Shown here piece by piece: positions 35,635-46,729 of a stretch of 64,000 nt of DNA; position 1 is the stretch's first letter, and each line of letters begins with the position of its first letter. Made by a program: the position numbers and the translations under genes. Under the pieces are notes generated by a model, which was not told where the DNA came from, searched no databases, and was given only the letters and a program-made list of their open reading frames with translations. The stretch comes from Selaginella moellendorffii. Its lineage: Eukaryota > Streptophyta > Lycopodiopsida > Selaginellales > Selaginellaceae. Location: positions 263,426 through 327,425 of the forward strand of contig NW_003314399.1 in NCBI RefSeq assembly GCF_000143415.4, in the 5' to 3' direction.

Positions 35635-37746
35635 CTACTGTTGTTTATGCCGGGGCTTAAACCGAAGTACAAGGTAAGCGAGAAGTCTATAGACGACGGC
35701 GAAAATTGCCGAAACGCCCAGGTTCATCCACTTGCTGGAATGCTCGAGGCCGGACTCGACCAGCACACTTCTTCCCGTGAGATTGCAGACTTTCGCAAAG
35801 CACACGTCAGAAAGAGACTCGTACTCGTTAATGAGCATCGCATCCAGTGGGTACTTGAAGACGGACAGGTAGTGCATAAACAGCCAGTACTTGGGAATAT
35901 GATCCTTGGGGACGAAGTAGCCTGAGAAGAGGAAGAACGCTCCAAGAGTACCGGTGACGAGAGTGTTCCCCAATATATAGTCCGGAACCAGTGCGCTGAA
36001 GAAGGAAACGATCGAGTTGGCGTCCACCACTACCATCCACACATCGAGCAGGAAGAAGACGTACGCTTCAATGGAATGGTTGAGGCCAACGAGGAAGTAC
36101 GCCGGTACCGTATACAGGAGCGAGAAGACGAACAGGAACGGCAGGAACATGAGCGTGTTGGCGATCACATACGACGAGACCCTGTATGTTCCCCTGGAAG
36201 TTTCACGCTCGAAGATCTGGCGCTCCGCGAGAAACATCGGCAGTGACTCACTCGTCGACGTGAGCAGGAACGTGAGAGTGAAGGCGAAGAAGCCGTAGCG
36301 TTCCCGGACGCCTACGACGTTCCGTCCCAGGTGGGTGAACACCGAGCCGAGAGCAAAGCCAGCACCGAGCGCTTGCGCAGTTCTCGCCAGCGACAACTGC
36401 TTGGTTCTCCATATGGTCTTCCAACACCGGCTAGACAGCAACAAGATCTCCCTGCATCGAGAGTTGGCGAAAGTTGGCTTGTCGACGATCCGAGGAGCAG
36501 CAAAAACCGATGGTGGCGGTGGTGGTGGCGACTTGTCGTGCACTCTCTGGTTGAACAAGTCCTCGAGCGAGCAGCGCATTTTCGAGACCGGAACGTTGAA
36601 ACACTCGGCGATGATACCGTCGCAGCCCCTGTCCGCCTCGATCAGATTGATGGTCTCGATGGCATACTCGACAACGTTCACCTGAGGGGGGAAGCTGTGG
36701 CCGGCCGCGAAGAGCTTGTCCGAGAGCTCCTGCAAGCTCCCGCTGTGGATCATCCGTCCTGGACCCAGCAGCACGATGGAGTGAATGAGCTCGAGGATCC
36801 GGAAGCCCGGCTGGTGGATACTGAGGATGATGGTCCTCTCGTGGGACTTAGCCATGTTGTGGAGCATCGCCACCACCTGGAGCGCCGCCGCTGAGTCCAA
36901 GCCGGAAGTTGGCTCGTCCAGGAGCAGTACGGCCGGGTCGTGGATCACGTCAACTCCGATAGAAACTCTCCGTCGCTCGCCGCCAGAGACTCCACGGACA
37001 GCGTCGCTGCCTATCCTCGACGACGCCACGCCACGCAGCCCGAGCTCCGCCATGAGCAGCTCCACCCGAGCGCGCTTGGCCGACGCGGGCATGCTGGAAG
37101 GAAGCCGGAGCTGCGCGCTACACATGAGCGTCTCCGCCACGGTGAGCATCGGGAAGAGCAAGTCGTGCTGCATGACGTAGCCGGAGATCCGCCGGAAGGA
37201 GCTCAGCTCCATTGGCCGCTTGTTCACCAGTATGCTGCTGTTCTTCGCGGGGGTGATGCGACCGGCCAGTATCTCCAGGAGGGTCGACTTCCCTGCTCCG
37301 CTCGGCCCCGCAATTGCGAGCAATTCACCCGGCTTGGCAGTACAGTTGACGTTCCGGAGGATGGTCTTGGTCTGGAGGAGCTCCGGCCAGTAGTTCTTTG
37401 GGACGAAGCACGCTACTCCGGTGGACGCTCTGCTGGGGACTGTATGATAGCTGAGGTTCTTTACCTGGATCTCGTACGGGACCGAGCGCCTCGGCGAGTG
37501 GAGAGGCGAGTCGTCTTCGTCGCTGTAGAGCTTGACGTGCGGGATGTTTACAACGGTCTCGTCCCGCATGCTGTGAGTGCAAGGTCGCTGGCAAGCTCCA
37601 CATCGCAGGGGACTCTTCTGGGACAGGACTTGGAGGAGATTGTTACCATTGCCGGCGTGGCTGTTGCTGCTGCTCTTGTGAGTATTATTACTTCCCTCTT
37701 CTCCTGTTGTTGATTGTTCTTCGCTCGACTCCTGAGCCATTCCCAT
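35635..37746 (-). CDS. Half-size ABCG (WBC) transporter, 703 aa, intronless
   Basis: Single frame, nucleotide-binding domain first then membrane domain. Walker A GPSGAGKST (147-155), signature VSGGERRRVSIGVD, Walker B AVLLLDEPTSGLD and the H-loop ILSIHQPG are intact, followed by six hydrophobic helices in the ABC2-type domain (FFAFTLTFLLTSTSE; FLFSGYFVPKDHIPKYW). Half-transporters must dimerise. The lack of introns and the Cys-rich N-terminal CGACQRPC segment suggest the plant ABCG4/5/8/10/23-like intronless clade; substrate unknown (often lipids or hormones). ATG 37746 is the first in-frame ATG. A TATATAAA sits about 295 bp upstream. Confidence 0.9.
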   Translation of the reverse strand: MGMAQESSEEQSTTGEEGSNNTHKSSSNSHAGNGNNLLQVLSQKSPLRCGACQRPCTHSMRDETVVNIPHVKLYSDEDDSPLHSPRRSVPYEIQVKNLSYHTVPSRASTGVACFVPKNYWPELLQTKTILRNVNCTAKPGELLAIAGPSGAGKSTLLEILAGRITPAKNSSILVNKRPMELSSFRRISGYVMQHDLLFPMLTVAETLMCSAQLRLPSSMPASAKRARVELLMAELGLRGVASSRIGSDAVRGVSGGERRRVSIGVDVIHDPAVLLLDEPTSGLDSAAALQVVAMLHNMAKSHERTIILSIHQPGFRILELIHSIVLLGPGRMIHSGSLQELSDKLFAAGHSFPPQVNVVEYAIETINLIEADRGCDGIIAECFNVPVSKMRCSLEDLFNQRVHDKSPPPPPPSVFAAPRIVDKPTFANSRCREILLLSSRCWKTIWRTKQLSLARTAQALGAGFALGSVFTHLGRNVVGVRERYGFFAFTLTFLLTSTSESLPMFLAERQIFERETSRGTYRVSSYVIANTLMFLPFLFVFSLLYTVPAYFLVGLNHSIEAYVFFLLDVWMVVVDANSIVSFFSALVPDYILGNTLVTGTLGAFFLFSGYFVPKDHIPKYWLFMHYLSVFKYPLDAMLINEYESLSDVCFAKVCNLTGRSVLVESGLEHSSKWMNLGVSAIFAVVYRLLAYLVLRFKPRHKQQ

Positions 37747-39083
37747 CGCTGACTCGCTTTCCTTTCGTGACAGAAGCTCTAGCAGCAACACCTCTGCCGC
37801 TGTCTTCCAAGGTCTAAAGGAAATGCACCACGCATGAACGCAAAAGGTAGATTGAGCTCAAGCTCACACACTCTTTTCTCCCTTCCTTTTTTCTTTCTTT
37901 CGTTTCCACACAGAGCTATCCTGCAAGTTCCAGCGCAAGTGCTATATGCTTTTTGCCTCTCGAGGAGTAAATGCAAGCGAGGAGCACAGCAGTGGTGGTG
38001 CTTTAGCTCAAACCTGTGACTCGAATGTGCTCGCCTGGTTTATATACCTACACCACACATAAGGCGGAGAACTGCGCGGGTTGACAGGAGCCAGGCCTGT
38101 GCGTGATGCCGAGTGGTGGTAAATGCTTTATCATGATTATCGAGGTAAGCTTCCAATCTATTCCTTGCTTAATTATCTTTGCAACTTGCAAGGGCTGTGG
38201 CGTGATACGCAAGATTTTCCACGCGTGGCAACTCTTACGTAATTGCATGGATTCTAACAGGTAACCATAGCTCTGTGTTCATTAACTTGCAAGGAATAAC
38301 CTCTTCTCCGTTAGGTGGAGTGGTCACATAAAACCCATAACTATGTGCTTTCACTGCTCAAACGTCCTCGTCCATCGTGGATACACACTAAAAACCAGGT
38401 AATCTTTTTGGAAGTTACCCCCTTGCGTGTGAAAGAGTCTTACATTAGTTTGTTCTTCGTACACCAGTTCTAAAAAACACATGTGACTTTTCAGAGGGCG
38501 CTTAAATCCTGTGTGTGATTGGAGCTAAACTTGAAAACGCTGTGCCTCCATATGTTTGTCTTGTAGAAGAATGCTACTCAACTCAACTCAGAGCTCCAGA
38601 GCTCCAGAGCTCACAGTGCAGTGCACCGCAGATGAAAGGATTTTTTTCTTTCCCCAGGACAGCGAATGAAGAACCGCAAGAAAACAAAGTAAAAAAAAAG
38701 TTGGATCTGGGGGTTTTCTTACTGAGAGAACCGGAGACGAGGACCAAGCAGCTTCATGCGAGAACGCCACACACAAAAGTAGCGAAAAAGAGAGAAAAAG
38801 CTGCGCGCAGTTTACGCGTTTGTTTGTTTCTCCCTGACAGAGGAGAAAGGAATTTATACCAAGGAAAGAGACCAAACCTTGTGTGTGTGTGTGTGTTCGC
38901 CACCACAAAGAATGTAAAAGAATCCCGATGGATAGGGTCATTCCTAAGGCCCTTATGCGTGCTTGCCTGACTAAAAACAGTGGGACAGCCAAGAGTCACG
39001 GATCACCCATGCCAAGCCGCTGGACAAAAGTTTTTTAAAAAAATGGAGAAATAGGAAAAACTTGAGAACTTTCTTACTTGGAG
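37747..39083. other. 1.3-kb intergenic region, no gene supported
   Basis: Contains the ABCG 5' leader and promoter, then unassigned sequence. Features seen: a minus-strand TATATAAA (38039-38046), a (GT)n run at about 38880-38895, and AG/CT-rich tracts. Frames of up to 151 codons near 38515-38970 show no family signal and biased composition; I do not call them. Confidence 0.5.
38039..38046 (-). promoter_or_regulatory. TATA box, probable ABCG promoter
   Basis: TATATAAA on the minus strand, followed by about 290 bp to the ABCG ATG; the implied leader contains pyrimidine-rich sequence. A perfect TATA match, but no transcript evidence. Confidence 0.4.
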
Positions 39084-41035
39084 TCATGATAAGTCGAGAA
39101 TCAGCTGGCCTGCTATGATCCCGCAAGCACATACGCCTGTAACCGCCAAGGTTCCACGCTTTGTGATCCAGTTTCTTCCGCCAGGATACTGGGAGTTTCC
39201 AGATTCTTTGGCCAGTCCCCACGCCATTACAGGTGGAAGAACACCATAGAGCGTGGTCATGCCATATCCCCCCTGCGTTAAGTTTCAGCGCATCAGCTCG
39301 CGACATCTTAGAGCACAGAGAAAACGATTTTCTTTTAGCTTACCGCCAGGTCTGCAGCTGTGAAGAAGGCGTCTGAGATACTTAGTGAGAGCAGGAGAGG
39401 AGGAACGAGAACCAATGCCACCGAGACGAGTTTTATATGCGCTGGCCTCGGGGACGTTGCATCATCAAAGAATGTTTCGCCTGGAAGTAAGATGGCGATG
39501 GACTTCCCAAGCCGCTCGATGAAAAACTCGGACATTCCGAGCACGGAGCCAATTATGGATGTTAGCACGGCTAGAAGAGAAAAGAGCTGCACAGCGAAGG
39601 AGGTCCTGCATGTACAAACGTTGTTGCAGAAAAGAAGAAAGAAAATACGAGCTTACTGAATAGCCAGACTTAGAGGATCCGCATTCCCAGACGTAGAAGC
39701 GAGAGAAAGAGCTACAGCGTTCCAGCACAGAAGCATGGCCAGAGGTATCGCGCTGCCGACGATAACCGACGTCTGTATCCGCCTTACATCGCCATCCAAA
39801 TATGTGCAAATGACTACAAAACCTTTCATGTTATCGAGGACACGTTCATCGCTTTCGCCATACCTGGAATTAAGTCGTGGTAAACCAGAGCCAGAAAAAT
39901 AACGGGAATAGCCTCTGGAGCCGTGTTCCAGTTCTGATGCAAAAGAGCTGCCCAGTCTCCATATTTAGAGCCTCCAATGACGAGCAAGAGAAAGAGCCCT
40001 GCAGAATGGTTTCTTGTAAAGAAAAAACTTTTTCTTTGGAAAAAGGACTTCACCTCACCTATCAGTCCCGCAGTCATGAACTGATTGGCTCGGTCAGCGA
40101 GTTTGGTTCCGCCAGAGAGAAGCAAATATCCAAATACGCCGACGAACAAAACTTCCGCTATCTGTCTTGGGACGTGAAATAACAGGGAGAGAACTTCGCC
40201 TGACTTGGAAATGTAGGCCACTATAAGTGCATATGTGAGGAGCACGTAAACCGCTCCAACAAGGATTCCTCCTCGGCTGCCCAGAGTTGTCTCGGCCATA
40301 GTTTGAAGAGAGATGACTTTCGACAGTGAATGGTTTGCTTTTTTGCTGCTCATCAGAGCCAAGTTCACTTCGACCAGAAGAAAAGCCTCCAAAACCAAAA
40401 AGATCCAAGAAACAGTCATTATGCTTGCAGAGGGAATAAAACCCTGAGAGGGAAAATGAAAGAATAACGTTTACAAAAGAAAAACAAAAACAATAATCTG
40501 GACTCACTGCTGCGATAGTTTTTGCTGGTACTGCCAGAATTCCAGCACCAATGCTGGTTCCAGTAATCAACGCAATTGCTCCCACAAGCGTGCCATTGCC
40601 TGGTGTTGTTTCAGCGCTCTCTCTCCTGATGCTCCTGCCTTTCACACTTGTACTCCTGCGAAAACTTTCAATTAACAATCGAACACCACCAGTTGCATTA
40701 CCTTGGTCGATCCTCTTGGGACCCTGCTGCAGGATTTAACCTCTGGAATTTCTTGCAGGCTGTAGGAACCCGACTATGAAAGACAATTTGACTCCTCACA
40801 CATCTCCCCGGAAATTGTACTCCGGGTTTCACGTAGAGCTGCTTAAATCCAAAAGCGTTAGAAAATAGATAAAACGCCGAACATGATAGCTTACCTCAGA
40901 ACAAGACCATCCCCCTCGAATATCCATGCCCTCCTCACTGCTCCCAGGACATGGGAAGCACAAAGATCCCGGCCCTTCCGAAGAAAAAAATCGGAAATAG
41001 AGAATATAATGTAGGACCGACGTCTTCAAAGTCAT
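39084..41035 (-). CDS. Tyrosine/tryptophan-permease-like transporter, probably plastid, up to 517 aa
   Basis: Exons 40895-41035, 40702-40838, 40508-40655, 40059-40443, 39864-39998, 39657-39813, 39344-39605 and 39084-39272. From about residue 75 there are eleven hydrophobic segments. The first reads ALITGTSIGAGILAVPAKT, the characteristic TG.(S/T)IGAG(I/M)LA.P block of the HAAAP family (bacterial TyrP/Mtr). Later blocks such as IPVIFLALVYHDLIP and YLDGDVRRIQTSVIVGSA agree. Plant members carry a plastid transit peptide; the N-terminal 90 residues here are Ser/Arg/Gly-rich and fit that. The start is uncertain: 41035 is the farthest in-frame ATG used, 40927 would give 481 aa. Confidence 0.75.
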
Positions 41036-41147
41036 TGTCGTCTTGCACCCTTGTTTTCCATGGACTCGCAAGCTGTAGCCACTCTGCTGTCAAACATCCA
41101 GTCGGGATGAAAGAAAAAAAAAAGATTTTACGTACTTGGACATCTGC

Positions 41148-43347
41148 TTAGAGAGGAGCCCTGCTGTAGACTTGCAGGCCCTTCCACGGTGGAGCAGGAT
41201 TGTCCCGAGCCATGAAGCCTTGCATGATCTTCTCGATCGCTTCTGATGACGGATAAGGCCTTCGCAATGCTATGCTGTTTCCGTCTTGAACTGGTACAAT
41301 CAGTTCGCTGGTGAAGACGTTTTTGATCTTCTGTGCAGTCGTCTCATGCCTCGCACCTAGAGTCCTCAGGCAGGAAAACCGTAAGTTGTAATCCACGATC
41401 CTCTTCACCCGGTCCAAGTTCTTCGAGCACTTGTAGTAGTCAAGTATGCTGTTGGCCACACGAGCAAACTCCTCCACGATTTCAATCTCTGTCTTGTGCA
41501 TCAGGTAGCGGTGAACCGTCGGCCTTCCCCGCATCAAGAACATGGAATTATTGAGCATGATCCTGATGTTCCGGATGGGAGTGTAAAACTCTGGTGGTGT
41601 CATTGTTGGCTTCACGATTGGCTCCTTGGCCTGCTTCTGTGGCTTTGGTGGTTTCTGGGCCGCCACTCTCTGCTTCTTCTTTTCATCGACAAAGGACTTG
41701 AGTGAAGCTTCCAACTGCTTCGCAGCTTCTGTGACTTCTGGAGGAAAAATCTTCTGTGTCCTCCTGTTCAACAGTATCTCCCTCGGACTCATAATGTGGT
41801 AGATGTTACGGTACTCCGGCCCGACGATGGTGTCCTTGAGATTCTTAAGCACTTGCTGGAGTAAGTCCGATCCCTTTGTGACGTCCATTTGAACTGTACA
41901 TGTCTCGTCGTAAGCTCGGCGAACTGTTTTCTTGCCAGCATGGACGTATTTCCTCATGACCCGTCGCCACCTATCTCCTTCTTTGATGAGTTCCAGTCTA
42001 GCCATGCGTTTCTTCCATTCCGACTCGGTCTTGTTCTTGGGACTGTAGAAACCTTCAGGATCGTCGCAAACTATTCGAAAGCCGAGAAAGCTGGCAGGGT
42101 TTTGCATGCTGTCCGCAATCGATCCAGACTTCCTCTTGTTCATGTTGAAGCCAAGCTTCTCAATGAAAAACTTGGCGTCGTAGAAGATGTTGCTCGCGTC
42201 CTCCTTCGTACCGATAAAGCCCATCATGAACTGAGTTCCATGCCGGACGTACCAAAGCCTTCTATACTCCGGAAACTTGGCGATCAAAATGTGCCTCACG
42301 CCTTCACGCTTGAATGGTATGCTCGCTTCACGGCCATCCTTCATCGTCACGCACGGAATCTCTCCCCTCTTGTAGAGAGATATGTTGTGAGCGACTGAAA
42401 GATCGAACTTGTGCAAGTAGACGTTGCAAAGGAGCCTTCCCAGATTGGTCGACTTTCGGACGCGGCACCGGATCCCTTCCTCTACAGATCCCCGGATCAT
42501 CCTCAAGACTCTCATGTCTCCAACAAGCTGCCGGAGTTCGTCCTGGAGATTCTTGGTCATTTTCCTCTCGCGGCAGCTCTGGATCCTGAACTTGAGAAAC
42601 CAGCTTATGCCGACCCATCTCCGGATCTCCTTGAGAGCCGAGTGCTCTCCCAAGCCAGGGCGATGGCCGTGGGAGTAAACCAGAAAGTAAGGCTCGTAGA
42701 CGGCCTCCAGCACCATCCTGAGCGCTTCCCGGACAATCTTATCGCCATTTCTCCCGCTAATATGCACCTTCTTTGCCGGTCCAGCAACTGTGTTTTCGAG
42801 AGAACTCCGAGGTACGAGCGCGTTGGTGCATTTCTCGTTTGGATTTTCAGCCTGAAAGAAGCAAAGAAAAAAACTCACGAAGAACTTCCAAAGTTTTGTA
42901 TTCACCTTGAAAACGTCCGCGTTCCTCTCGTTTAGAACCTCCGCAGTGTTGCCAGGATCCTGCCAGAACATCAAACTTTAGACTCCAAGAGAAAAACTTC
43001 CTACCTTCTTTTTCCCTGGACGCCGGTTCCGTGGATGATCCTGCAAGAAAAGAAAGAAGCTAGCTCTTTATACCAAGCAAATCTTTCATTCAAATCTCTC
43101 GCGCACCTTCTTCACCGCACCAATGGTAGCGCTCCCCCGAGAAGAATTCCCCAGCTGCAAGAGAACAAGAACAAAAATTTACCACTCCAGAGGTTCCCAT
43201 TTTTCCTCTACCTCTTTCGCCGATCCCGCATTCGCGCACTGCAAGCAAGCATTAGCTCCTGGCGATGGATCCACACAGAAATATCGATCGCAGCGCCGAG
43301 AGAGATCCTACCTTGGAGTATCGCCGGACGATCGCGAGAAGGCGCAT
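41148..43347 (-). CDS. Nuclear-encoded group II intron maturase (MatR/nMAT-like), 634 aa
   Basis: Five tiny exons (43312-43347, 43212-43238, 43107-43154, 43005-43040, 42906-42959) precede one large exon (41148-42851). The start MRLLAIVRRYSK is basic and amphipathic, as in mitochondrial presequences. The large exon has RT-like blocks (IVREALRMVLEAVYEP; GRLLCNVYLHKFD) and a maturase X domain near the end (VANSILDYYKCSKNL then VKRIVDYNLRFSC). The RT active-site position, normally YADD, reads RHGTQ (270-274), so polymerase activity must be lost. No HNH endonuclease is seen. Such proteins assist splicing of mitochondrial group II introns. MatR is mitochondrial in many plants; here it would be a transferred or nMAT-type gene. 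Confidence 0.8.
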
Positions 43348-43451
43348 TCCCTCCTCTAAAACCCTAAACCCTTGCAATGTGAGCAAGCATTGATCATCTT
43401 TCCACCGCCGCGCCTTTCCATTCCGTGATCAACGACAGCAAACTAGGGCTC
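43348..43451. promoter_or_regulatory. Very short divergent promoter with telo-box (maturase / RRP4)
   Basis: 104 bp separate the two ATGs. AAACCCTAAACCC lies at 43359-43371, close to the maturase start. It presumably drives both genes. Confidence 0.45.
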
Positions 43452-44618
43452 ATGGACCAAGTGGTGGTAATTGGGGATTCTCTCGCAATCCCTGGGAAGG
43501 AGAGCGTTTCAAGGTAAGCGAAGATCAATCACGCATAGCTTCTCTGATAATCTCCACTAGTGGCCATGGATCGCAGAGCGTGAGCGGAGAAATCCGCGCG
43601 ACCGTGTGTGGAATTCTCCGGCCCCAAGGCTCTTTCATCACAGTCGATCCATTCTTGACAAGGTTTGCTTGCTTCTTCCAAGTTCGCTGGAATGTTTTTC
43701 TTTCGTTGTTCTTGCCAGATACAAGCCGGAGAAGGGCCATGTCGTGATCGGGCGTATTGTAGAGGTGATGTGTTCTTCGCTAGTGAGCGTTGGCTCAAGG
43801 ATTTCTTCGTTTCTGCAAGGTTGCGCAAGGGAGCTGGAGGGTGGACATCAGCTGCGATCGCCATGCTCGATTGGAGCTATCGTCTGTGGATCTGCCAGCG
43901 AGCATCCAGGTAACTTACGTCGATTCTCTTCGTGATCTTCGAGCCTGTCCGTGATCCAGCGACGAAGAACTGCCGCGGATGAGCTCAACATGCGAAACTT
44001 TCTCGTCGAAACCGATGTCATCAGGATTGTTTTTGTGTTTCTCCCTCGATCACGCTCACGATTCTATCTACCCAGGCCGAGATCACCAAGGCCGATCAAG
44101 GCTGGCCAGCGGAGCTCTACAGACTGGGAACGTTTCAGAAGCTCGCCTATGGAAACGTTTGTGAGAAAGAGAATTGTTCTTCCTGGAAAACTTATTCGTT
44201 CTTCGCAGCTCAAGAAGGGCCAAGCTGTCAAGGTGAAACCATACCTGCTCAAGATGAAGAAGCACGTCCATGTCTTCCACGCCAAGGAGTGCCAAGTGAG
44301 ATCATCTTCGGCTGCAATGGCAGGGTCTGGATTGGCGATGCGAACCAAGGCGATGAGGTCGAGCAGGAGCTTTCGATTGGCACCAGGGAGGTGATTTGCC
44401 GCCTCGCAAACGCCGTGAGGGCGATGAATGCCGCGGGAGTGCTCATCTGGTTCGAGCGAGTCGTGGAGGCTTTCGACAAGAGCCTCAGCTCCGCCACCAC
44501 CATCAGAGAAATGCTGGACTCCAGATTCGAGCACCAAGTTTCTCAAAGTAGCTGGAACAAATCGAAGAGATCTTCGGGAAGATCATCCTTATATCATACC
44601 TTTCTCGATGGATCTTAG
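43452..44618 (+). CDS. RRP4: Exosome subunit RRP4 (EXOSC2), with one apparent frameshift
   Basis: Exons 43452-43513, 43561-43662, 43719-43764, 43820-43909, 43960-44028, 44076-44156 and 44209-44618. The N-terminal domain has VSGEIRATVCGILRPQGSF. The S1 domain runs RYKPEKGHVVIGRIVEV, WRVDISCDRHARLELSS and RRRTAADELNMRNFLVE. A KH-like region has CNGRVWIGD and REVICRLANAVRAMN. These match RRP4, an RNA-binding cap subunit of the nuclear/cytosolic RNA exosome. Within exon 7, near 44293, the frame carrying FHAKECQ must change by one base to reach EIIFGCNG. I see no intron that does this, so it is either a one-base deletion, an assembly error or a mutated allele. Everything before and after is well conserved. 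Confidence 0.75.
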
Positions 44619-44840
44619 TGTTCTTTCGGGATTCTTTGGAGAATGTTGCCAATTCCGTGCTTGATCTTGCTAAATCTTTTATATCGATCTCATACCTTCT
44701 TTATCGATCGAGCGCTAGTTCTACTGCGATCGACAGCACACTGCAAGAGAATATCAGATCCTTGCGGTGATTTCAACACAAAATATCGATCGCGACCCTG
44801 AGAACAAGAAATCCATGCTTAGATCGCACCGGACGATCGC

Positions 44841-46703
44841 TCACGCACTGCAGGCATTGGCCAGCAGCACGTATCCCGCTCCATCGCCACCTTCCAGATC
44901 AAGCACGCTCTTGGCGGCGGCCGCGCCATTCCCATCGCCGCTCCTCCCCCAAGCGCCTAGCAAGCTCCTCCAGTATGCCGCGTCCGGAAGATAAGGCATA
45001 TTCGCGATCAAGTCCCGGGCATCTTCCAGATGCCCCGACCGGCTCAACACATCCACCATGCACGAGAAGTGCTGGCTTTCCGGCCTCATGTCATAGTCCA
45101 GCGTCATTGCCACGAGGGACGCCCGGCACGCGCCAAGCTTGCCAGCGTGGCTGCACGACAGCATGACCGAGATGAAGTGCGTGCCAGCTGGCATCTCATA
45201 TAGCACCGACACGTGGAAGAGCTCCAGCGCCGTCCTGGGCTGCCCGTTTTGGGCGTAGCCGGCAATCAGCGCACTCCACGTCACCACATTCTTCGCGGGC
45301 ATCGCGTCGAAAATCCTCTGGCTCTGCCCGAGATTCCCATTCTGGGCATATGCCGCCAGCATGGCTGTCCACGTCACAACGTCACGCTCCAGCAGGGCGT
45401 GGAAGACTTTCCACGCGTCTTTCATATGCCCGAGCTGGGAATATCCACACAGGAGCGCGTTAGATGATACCAGAGTTCTTTGAGGCATGTCCGTGGCAAG
45501 CTTCTGTGCATATTCCAGATGCCCTCTTTGGGCATATGCGGCCACAATGATATTCCAAGTTACAGCATCATGCTCCGGCATAGAATCAAAGAAGCTTTTG
45601 GCAACTTCTACAGACTCTTGTTGGGAATATGCACCTAGCATGGTGTTCCAGGAGATAATATTTCTCTCTGGCATCGTATCAAAGACATCTTTTGCATCAC
45701 TAGTATGCCCATTTGCCGCAAATATTGAGAGCATAGACGTCCATGATACAATGTTCCACTCTGGCATTTTATCAAATAAAAATTTAGCCTCTTTCCATTC
45801 GTCATTTTCCACGTAAGAATCCAGCATGGCATTCCAAGAGACTACATTTCTCTGTGGCATGGAGCTAAACACGTCAACCGTGTCTTGCAGATGCCCACTA
45901 TGAGCATAAGCCGAGAGCATGGCATTCCACGTCACCGTGTCTCTTTCCGGGGCGGAATCAAACACCTCCTTGGCCTCCTGGACATTCAAGCTACACGCCG
46001 CAACCATGGCATTCCATGTTACAAGATTATGCTGCGGAATGTCCTCGTAAAACAACCGCTTGGCTTCTTCCACGTGTCCATTCTGTGCATAGGCGGAGAT
46101 CACGGCCGTCGACGAGATGAGGTCCTGTTCTGGCATACTTTCCAGTAACCGCCTTGCATGCTCGAAGAATCCCAGTTGTGAATATACCGCAACCATGGCA
46201 GTCCACGACACAAGGTTCCATTTTGGCATGGAATCAAATATTTGTTTGGCATCATCAAGATACCCATTGTGGGCATATGCTGATAATATTGCATTCCATG
46301 AAACAATATCACGTTCTTGTATGAACACGAAAAAGAATCCAGCAACCTCTTTGATATGCCCGTTTTGGGCATATGCAGCCAGCATGCAATTAAAAGAAAC
46401 AATGTTCCATTTTGGCATCGCATCAAAGACGCTCTTAGCCTCGTCGATATGCCCATTGCTGCAGTAGGCAGTGAGCATTAGATTCCAGGTGAAGGAATCT
46501 CTCACGACGCTCGCGTCAAAGATCCGACGAGCATGATCCACGCTCCCGCATTTGCCGTACATATGGATGAGGCGATTCGACAGGAAAACGTCGCTAGCTT
46601 TGAGGAGCGGCTTGATTTTGAGGTGAAGCTCCTGGGCAGTGCGCAGCGTCTTGCAACTGTCAATCAGTCGGAGGCACTCTTTGCGATCGATGCATGGTGT
46701 CAT
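44841..46703 (-). CDS. Pentatricopeptide repeat protein, S-type, 620 aa
   Basis: Intronless. A PPR N-terminal cap of the HARI-type (LIDSCKTLRTAQELHLKI, then LSNRLIHMYGKCGSV) leads into about sixteen 31-residue S motifs (DSFTWNLMLTAYCSNGHID...; AKSVFDAMPKWNIVSFN...), ending LLGAWGRSGDG then LLANACSA without E or DYW domains. Probably organellar, but no clear transit peptide precedes the first helix. Repeat-to-repeat similarity is high, as expected for recently expanded lycophyte PPRs. It lies tail-to-tail with RRP4, 222 bp between stops. Confidence 0.85.
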   Translation of the reverse strand: MTPCIDRKECLRLIDSCKTLRTAQELHLKIKPLLKASDVFLSNRLIHMYGKCGSVDHARRIFDASVVRDSFTWNLMLTAYCSNGHIDEAKSVFDAMPKWNIVSFNCMLAAYAQNGHIKEVAGFFFVFIQERDIVSWNAILSAYAHNGYLDDAKQIFDSMPKWNLVSWTAMVAVYSQLGFFEHARRLLESMPEQDLISSTAVISAYAQNGHVEEAKRLFYEDIPQHNLVTWNAMVAACSLNVQEAKEVFDSAPERDTVTWNAMLSAYAHSGHLQDTVDVFSSMPQRNVVSWNAMLDSYVENDEWKEAKFLFDKMPEWNIVSWTSMLSIFAANGHTSDAKDVFDTMPERNIISWNTMLGAYSQQESVEVAKSFFDSMPEHDAVTWNIIVAAYAQRGHLEYAQKLATDMPQRTLVSSNALLCGYSQLGHMKDAWKVFHALLERDVVTWTAMLAAYAQNGNLGQSQRIFDAMPAKNVVTWSALIAGYAQNGQPRTALELFHVSVLYEMPAGTHFISVMLSCSHAGKLGACRASLVAMTLDYDMRPESQHFSCMVDVLSRSGHLEDARDLIANMPYLPDAAYWRSLLGAWGRSGDGNGAAAAKSVLDLEGGDGAGYVLLANACSA

Positions 46704-46729
46704 ACCCTGCTGAAACTAACTGTCACTTT

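Noticed and set aside
36331-37713. Long plus-strand frames opposite the ABCG gene
   Set aside because: Antisense shadows of a GC-rich, motif-complete coding exon.
38515-38970. 151-codon plus frame
   Set aside because: Lys/Arg/Glu-biased from purine-rich DNA, no motif, and overlaps a GT microsatellite.
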